From: Agarilytica sp045430305
GTDB taxonomy: Bacteria; Pseudomonadota; Gammaproteobacteria; Pseudomonadales; Cellvibrionaceae
Reading direction: 5' to 3'
NCBI GenBank assembly: GCA_045430305.1
Contig: JAILXW010000001.1
Location: 310,001-374,000, forward strand
Length of the DNA stretch: 64,000 bases
The notes under the pieces are model-generated. The model searched no databases. It was not told the DNA's origin and was given only the letters and a program-made list of their open reading frames with translations. The position numbers and the translations under genes are program-made. Shown here one piece after another: positions 52,232 through 61,200 of the stretch. Every line of letters begins with the position of its first letter. Within the stretch, counting starts at the first letter, position 1.

Positions 52232-55200
52232 ATGAATATAAGAATGATGCAAATAGAATATTGCACTCGCTTACAGAAGCAAATACAGAAGCGATCTAAT
52301 CACAATCTAAAACACACATTAAAGGCCATTTTTGTTGGCCTTTTTGCGTTTTTATCGCAAAGTGTTTTTGCCGGCCCAGAGGGCGGCGAAGTGGTGGGTG
52401 GTGCTGGTAATATCTCTCGCGACGGTACAACGACCACCATTAATCAGGCTACGGATCGAATGGCAATCGATTGGCAAAGCTATAACGTTAATGCTAATGA
52501 GCGTGTTCACTATATTCAGCCTGATTCTTCCTCCATTTCTTTAAACCGCATTCTTGGCAATTCTGCATCCCATATTCACGGTCGTATCGATGCTAATGGC
52601 CAGGTATTTCTTGTAAACCCAAACGGCGTATTTTTTGGTAAAGACTCAGTGATAAACGCCGGGGGTATTCTCGCCTCGGGTTTGAGTATCGACCCCGGTG
52701 ATTTTATGAATGGGGATTTAGTATTTTCTGCTTTAGAGGGTACCGATGGTTTAGTCATTAATGGCGGCTTATTAAATGCCGCTACCGGCGGTTACGTGAA
52801 TTTGCTAGGCCAGCAAATTCAAAATGATGGCGTAATCAGCGCGCAATTAGGTTCGGTAAATTTAGCTGCGGGGCGCGAGGCGATACTTACTTTTGATGAT
52901 GGCGGCTTATTAGGTGTCCAAATTACCGAATCCATTTTACAAGACGACATTGGTGTGGATGCTGCCATTTTAAACAACGGCGAAATCACTGCAGAAGACG
53001 GTCAGGTTTTAATAAGTGCAGCTGCCAGTCAAGATGTATTTACCCAAGCCGTAAACTCAGGCGAGTTAAAACAAGCGCGTAGTGTGGTGGTAGATGAGGA
53101 TGGTAGCTTTACCTTAAGTGCGGGTGCCAATGTTGTAAACACCGGAACGATTTCGGCCTCTGGGGAATCCGGCGGTGATGTGATTGTGCTGGGTGAAAAT
53201 ATTACTTCTTCTGGACATATCTTTGCCGATGCTGGTGTCGTTGAGAGTTCCGATGGAAATGTAAATCAGCAAGCAGGCAATATCGAAATTCATAGTGTCG
53301 ATACCACCTTAATTACAGAGCAGGGCAGTGTTAGTGCAACGGCCAGCGCCGGATCGGGCGGCGATATAAAATTATTTGGCAATAAAGTCGGCTTAAGTGA
53401 ATCAGCGACTATTAACGCTTCTGGCGAAAGTGGCGGTGGCCAAGTGCTGTTTGGCGGTGACGAAACTGGTTCAAATAATCTAGTTCGCAACGCACAGTTT
53501 ATTTTTCTCGGGGAACACACCTCTATCTATGCTGATGCTCTAGGTAACGGCAACGGTGGCCGCTTAATTACCTTTGCCGAAAATACCGCGCGTGTATACG
53601 GTGGCTTGTCGGCACAAGGCGGGCAATACGGTGGCGACGGTGGCTTTATTGAAACCTCCGGCTTAATCAGTTTTGAAATTTTAACCACCCCCAATGTTAA
53701 TGCAACTGAAGGGCAGGGTGGCCATTGGTTAATTGACCCCTACGATATCACGATCGATAGTTTTGATGGGTTTATGGATGATCAGGACGGCGGTTCGCTT
53801 GATGGCCCTGACTTTCACCCGACAGGCGCGGGCGCGCAAATAGCCGTAGGCACTATTACAGACGCCTTAGATGGCGGTAACACGGTTACGATTGCAACAA
53901 GCGGTGGTGGTGGTACGGATGATGATGGTGATATTACTTTCAATAATGAGTTGGCTGATAGCGGCTCCGGCGCTAGCACATTAATTCTTAATGCAGATGG
54001 CGATATTAATACCAACGGTCAAGATATAACGGGAACCGGTAGTGGTTTAAGCCTCGAATTTAATGCGGGTGGCGATGTGTTATTGGGAACATCCGCCATC
54101 GATACTAACGGAGGAAGTTTTACCGCTACTGGTGTCGATTTTACTGCGGACGATACATCTTCAATTACTACTGGCGGAGGTAATGTAAATATTTACGTCA
54201 CTGGTGCCGTTTCGCTTGGTGCAGACGTTACGACTGACGGCGGAAATTTTACTGTAGGTGGTAATTCTAATGCGACGCGCCCAACCAGTTTTAATAATTA
54301 TCTGGCCGGTGCAGGGGGAACAATTACGACTAGTACTGCCAGTGGTGCTGGCGACATCTCTATAACTACTGTCCTGGATGCAACAACAAACGGAGATGTA
54401 ACGCTAGGGGCCTTTAGTGTTAGTGATGGTGATAGTTTTAATGATCTTGGTGGGGAAGTAACCGTTATATCGGGTAACGATATCACTTTGTCTTCAGCCT
54501 GGGATTATCACGCTACGGGAGATAACACACTCGACATGCTTTTCAGCTTAACAGCACATGATGATATTTTTATTAATGCGCAATTATCCGATGAGCGTGG
54601 TGGTGGCGTAGATACGTTAAATATGGTGTTTACTGCCAATGATAATACGGGGGGATTTGCTTCAGGAGCGGGTTCAGTTCATTTAAACGCGAATGTGTTT
54701 ACCGCCGGTGGTAATTTTACTGCTTCTGGCGTCGATTTTGATAACGCTGGTTTTTTACTTGATACGGATAATGCGACAAATACCAATCCTTTGCCTGGTG
54801 AAGATATTAGTTCGACAACCAACGGCGGTGATATAACGATTACATCTACTGGCGCAGTGACGCTTGGTCAATTAATTACAGACACAGAGGGTGGTGCTAC
54901 CGGGAATGTCGATATTTCAGGCTCTTCCATTTCTGATTCTGGCACTTCAACAATTACTGTTCAAGGCACGAATACCTTCACCGCTTCATCTGGTGCGCTT
55001 GCTATTGTTTTAGATAATTCTGGTCATACTTTTGCTGACCCAATTTCTATTGCCTCGGACGTTAATGATTTGGCGTTAGGCAATATTTCTATTGCGACAA
55101 ATGGCGAAGCGGTAAATATCACTGCGGTTGGCGATATTACGCAACCCACCGGTACCGATGCCGTTACATTGAATAGTTCAAACTTAACGGTGAATGCTGC

Positions 55201-58200
55201 TTCGGTTCAGGTAAATGACATAACGACAATGGGGCTAGACGATACCGATGCAGGTGACGTAACACTTACTGCTACCACAGGCGCACTTACCGCCGGAAAT
55301 ATAAATGCCGTAGGTGGTAATGCTGTAACTGCAGTGGGCGGAGGTGCTGACAATGGTCGAGTTGGGTTAAATGGCGGCAATGTTCTGCTTAGCGGTAATG
55401 GATTAGTGACGGTGTCTTCTATAGCTTCATCGGGAAGTGACGGCTTTGATAATAGTGGAAACGGTACAAATGAGTTTGATGGGGGGAACGCTGGCTCTAT
55501 TTCTGTTACTTCAGTTGCAAATAATATCGTAACTGGAGCTCTTACCGCTGACGGTGGTAATGGTGATGCACAAGATAATGATAACGATGACGATGCAAAT
55601 GGTGGTAATGCAAATACGATTCAGCTTGTAGCAAACGTAGGTACGGGTTCTATCACTTTATCTGATAACGTCTTTGCTAGAGGCGGTCATTTATTTGAAG
55701 TAAATAACGTTTCGCCAAGTGTGGCCAACGGTGCTGGTGGTTCAATTACTATCGATGGAAATATTGTATTAACAGCCCCTGTATTAATTGATAGTGATCT
55801 CGCAGATAGCCCAGCGGGTAACAACGCAACCGGTACATCAACCCCCGCCGACATAACAATCACTGGAACCATCGACGGCACAACCGCATTAACAGAAACG
55901 CTTACTATCAATGGTGCCAATTTTGATTTTGATGGCAATATTGGTGCAGCGACGTCACTCGGTGCAATTGTGATTGATGCGACTGCCGGAATTAATGCCG
56001 ATAACGAAAACTTAACCATTCGCGCTGCATCTTTTGCAGTAAACAGCGGCACAAGTTTTTATGCTTCTGACATCAATACAACCGGCGCTGCTGATGCGGC
56101 AGGTGGCAACATTACAATTAACGTTGGTAGCGGCACGCTTACCACCGGTAATTTAATCGCAACGGGTGGCGCTGCAGTCACGAGCGGTGAAGCGGGTGGT
56201 GCCATTGACCTTGATGCGGGTACGATTACAGCAGGCGATATTTCTACTAATGGTACTGAAGCCGTTACGGGCTTAGGTGGTGCCGGTAACACGATAACGA
56301 TTGACGCTGAGCGTGTTACCGTCGGCGCAATTAACGCTAGCGGCGGTGATTCAGCAGCAGGGGTTGGTGCAGCCGGTGGTGCAGTAACACTTACTGCTGA
56401 CGACGATACTACAGATGGAACACCCGATATCGCCATAAGCGGCGACATTAATTCACTTGCAGGGTTAGACGATGACGACCTAACCCGAACAAACGGGCAG
56501 GGTGCGGTTAATTTAGTTTTAACTGGCGATGATGTATTAACGGGGTCTATAACGCTTCCTTCTCTAGCCGATTTTATTACTTCTGATATTTCAATTACTG
56601 GTAGTAGCGGAACAGATACGCTAAACGGGCCGAGTATTACGAATACTGCGAGCTTATGGACGGTTACCGGCGCAAACGCAGGAACAATCAGTGACGCCGG
56701 TGCAACTTCTACCGTAACGTTTACTGCAATAGAAACCCTTCAAGGTGGCAGTGAAGCAGATCAGTTTGCCTTATCAACGACCGAGTTCGATGGTTCTATT
56801 CTGGGTGGTGCAGGAACGGATACGGTAATAGGTGCAGCTCAAGATACCGAATGGAATATAACAGGCGCGAATACATTCACCATTACAGGTGTTTCTGATA
56901 CAACCTTTGGTGAAATGGAAAACCTGGAAGGGAATGCGGGTGATCATGCCGATACGTTTAATTTGTTAGCGGGTACAGTGTGGGCGGGCGGCGTTAACGG
57001 CGGCGGCGGAACAAGTGACGTTGTTGTTGCGGGTAACGAAAGCGCAGATTGGAGCGTTACAGCAGCTAATAACACCGGCACCGTAACGGGTATAGCAACA
57101 ACCTTTTCTTTTGTAGAGATTTTGCGCGGCGATGATGATGCAGCGACAGTCGATACCTTTGATGTAAATAGTGGTGAGTCTTTTACCGGGAGCATTGAAG
57201 GGCGCGACGGCGACGATATATTTAACTTGGATGAAGACGTCACGGTTGCAATTTCTGGTGGTGATGGTGACGACGATTTTAATTTAACAGCCGATAGTAT
57301 TACTGCGCGTGTAGAAGGTGACGATGGCGCAGATGATTTTGTTATTGGTGATGCGGTAGTTGTTGCAATAGTTGATGGTTTCAACAATGGCGGCGGAGAC
57401 GACAGCGATACCGATACCTTAACGGCGTTTGATTCTGGCAGCGATACAACGTGGACGATAGACGGCACTACCGACGATGTCGTTGTTGGTTCGACAGATG
57501 TCGATTTTGTTCGAATAGATACCCTTCAAGGTGGAACGGGCGTTGATAATTTTAATGTAACGTCGGTATTTACAGGAACGCTCAGTGGTGGGGCGGGGAT
57601 AGATACCTTTGATATCGACGCAGCTATTACCGGAAGCTTAAATGGTGAAGCCGGAGATGATATATTTCATTTAGATGCAGATGTTACCGTTGCAGTTAAC
57701 GCAGGTGATGATGACGACACAATTAATATCAATACCAGTATCACTGCAACGTCGGATGTTAATGGTGATGGCGGGGACGATACATTTAATGTAGATGATA
57801 CAGCGGATATTTCTGTAACCATTGTTGGTGGTGAGCTTACTGAAGATGGTGCTGGCGATACCCTAGCCTTGGTGGATGCTACTGGCAATCATACTTGGGT
57901 TCTTGATTCAGAAAATTCGGGAACCTTAAATGACGATATCGACTTTTCTGAAATAGAAAACCTTGATGGTTCTAACGGCGGCAACGATACCTTCGATTTT
58001 AATTTCTATGACGGCGGTGGTGTTGATATAGGCCAATTTGAAGGAACGGTCGATGCGCGCAATGGTGATGACATTGTCGATTTAGTTTTTGCGGGCGGCA
58101 ATGTCGATATTGTTTTAGGTTCCGAAATTAACCAAGTGCAGAATGCCGCTATCGTGCAAGGCGCGGGTGCTGCTTCAACGTTTACCGTAGTGGGTGGCAC

Positions 58201-61200
58201 TGGTGCTGGTACAACGACATGGGCAATTTCAGATTTCGATGGTGGCGGTGTAGCCGATGGTGTGAATGATGGTGTTGTTACTAACGGTGTAAATTCTACA
58301 AGCTTTATTGATTTTGGAAATTTAGTTGGGGATTCTGAGGATGACCAATTTACTGTTGCAAATACCGCGTCGATTGTTTCGGTAGATGGCGCCACCGGGA
58401 CTGCGAACACCTTAAGTTATTGGGCGACGGCGAATGCCGACGCCGATTGGGCTATAACTGGTGCAAACGATGGAACGATTAATACAACCACACTCGTTTT
58501 TACTGATATTCAAACCGTTACTGGTTCAGGTAACGATAATCTCACCGCAAGAAATTCGCAAACAAATGTATGGGAATTAGATTCTGCTGATGGTGGCACA
58601 GTAGAAGACACTGGCGCGACAGATACATTAGCCTTTAGCGGCTTCGATGCGCTAACAGGCGGTGATGAAATTGATACGTTTAATGTAGATAACGGTGTTG
58701 ATTTTACGGGTGCTATATCTGGGTCGTCTGGAAATGATGTTTTCAATTTAGTTGATGATGTGACTGGTGGTATCAACGGTAATGGTGGTGACGACGATTT
58801 TAATATTACTAACACCGCGTTGAGCTCAACTGTTCGTGGTAATGGCGGTAACGACGAGCTTTATGTTCTGGGCAATAACATTGATGTTACGTTTAACGGT
58901 GGCGACGATACGGACATCGTCATTGGTTTTGATGATGCAGTAAATGATAACAATTGGGATGTGAATAATAATCAACTTACTAATGATGCGAACCCTGGTT
59001 CCATCATTGATTTTAGTAATGTCGAGGCACTCACTGGAGGCACGGGCGTTGATATATTCACAATTACTGCGAATGTTACCCGCACGTTAAATGGTAGTGC
59101 CGGTAGCGATGAAATTATTGCCCCCAACCTAACAAATGCTTGGGTTTTGGCAAGTGATAACGCAGGTACCTTAAATGGAGTTAGTGAATTTACTTTTACT
59201 GGAATTGAAATTTTCACCGGCGGAACAGGGGATGATACGCTCACAGGCATTGCTCAAGACAACAATTGGCAAATTACAGGCACTAATAGCGGTACTTTAG
59301 AAGAAAGTGGTACAGGTGACGGCACCGTGACTTTTACTGCTATCGAAAATCTCGTCGGCAACTCTGGTGATGATGATTTTACACTGGGTGCTTCTGGTGT
59401 AATCAGTTCAATTGATGGTGCAGAGAGCACTGACGATGACGACACCTTAATTGCACGTGATGTGGCGAATACCTGGAATCTGACTAACTCAAATTTAGGT
59501 AATCTCCAAACTACGGCTGGCCCTACAACGTATGTCAGTAGCTTTACCAATATTGAAACGCTTGACGGCAGTGATTCAGCAGCAGACACATTTAATTTTA
59601 GTGTGTTTGCGAACTACAATATTCTTGCTGGGGCATCAATTGGCGATACCGCAAACTACAGTGCGGTAACTGCAGACGTTGCAATTACTGTCGGTGCTGG
59701 CGTGGTTGCAGGGCTAGACGATATTGAAGAAGTCGTTGGTAACAACGATGGTTTAACCAATACCACTTATTCAAGTGAACTTACCTTAGATACCAGCAAC
59801 TCAGCCACTTGGACCATTTCTGACGCAGACGGTGGTGACGGTATTAACGATGGTTCAATTAGTTTTGGTAGCAACACCATTGTTTTTACAAACTTTAGTG
59901 ACCTGGTTGGTGGTACGGGTAACGATACTTTTGATTTAGATCCTGCTTCAGGAAGTTCGGGAATAAGCGGTTCTATTGATGGTGGTACAGGCACACTCGA
60001 TTCAATTGTTGCTCGAGATGTCGCAACCGATTGGAATATTTTTGAGGATAACAGTGGCGGAGCAGGAAACGAATTCGCCTACGGAAATTTTACTTACGAA
60101 AATGGTGAAGACGATGGTGGTGTGCCTGCAACGGCTTACGAATCCACCTCTGACTTTACCGGTATCGAAGAGATAACAGGTAGTGATCAGGGTGACACAT
60201 ATACGGTAGATAATTTTACGGTCGGTGGTGCATTTGCAATTACTTTGAACGGTGGCACAGGGGTCGATACGATCACGCTGCCAAATCAAGATCTCGATAT
60301 TACGCTCGGCCAAGCAATTGGCGGTATTGGGTTAAACGGTTTCGACGTTATTACTGCGAACGCAGCGCGTGCGAATATTCTACGTTCAACAACTGCATCG
60401 GGAACCGTTGCCTGGGCTATTGATGGCGACAATTCAGGGTCTGTTGACGGCGTTGCTTTCAACAATTTCCAATCTTTATATGGTGGCGATGCGAATGATA
60501 CTTTTGCATTTGACCCCGCAGGTGTGATCGACACTTTAATCGACGGCGGTAACGGAGCAAATGTTATTTCGGCACGAAGTATGGCCGCTCGTTGGAATAT
60601 CTCTGGCCCAAATACTGGGTCGGTCGATGATATTACCGGTGCCGCAGATACTTACGTAGGTAGCTTTCAGAATATTCAAACACTGACGGGTAGTTCGGTA
60701 TCAAATGAATTTATTTTCGGTGCTAGTGGTTATTTTGGAGGAACAATTACCGGCGGTGCTGGCACAGATGAAATTTCTGTCGCTGAAATGGCTGGGGAAG
60801 ATACTTTGTGGCTAGTGGATAATGCCTCGGTTGAATCAGGCACTGTCCGCCGTGCGGACTCTGCTGATAATTCTTCTATTACTAGTAGCGCCACGTTTAC
60901 GGAAATTGAAAGTTTAGTTGGTGGTGATGGTACAGATAAATTTATTTTTGGTTCTGCAGCAGCATTTACGGGTAGTGCCGATGCGGGCGGCGGCGCCAAT
61001 GATGTTGTTGATCTTTCAGGAATAGCTGGTGCGATTTCTGTCGCAGCGTCTGCAACAAATATTCATGGTATTGATAATGCTGAGCTGTTAATCGGAAACG
61101 ATTCCGATACTAGTCTCACAGGCTTAGATACCAGCACGAATACCTGGACTATCGATGGCGCGAATGAGGGCCAGCTTGGTAACGGCGGCACGATCGCAGA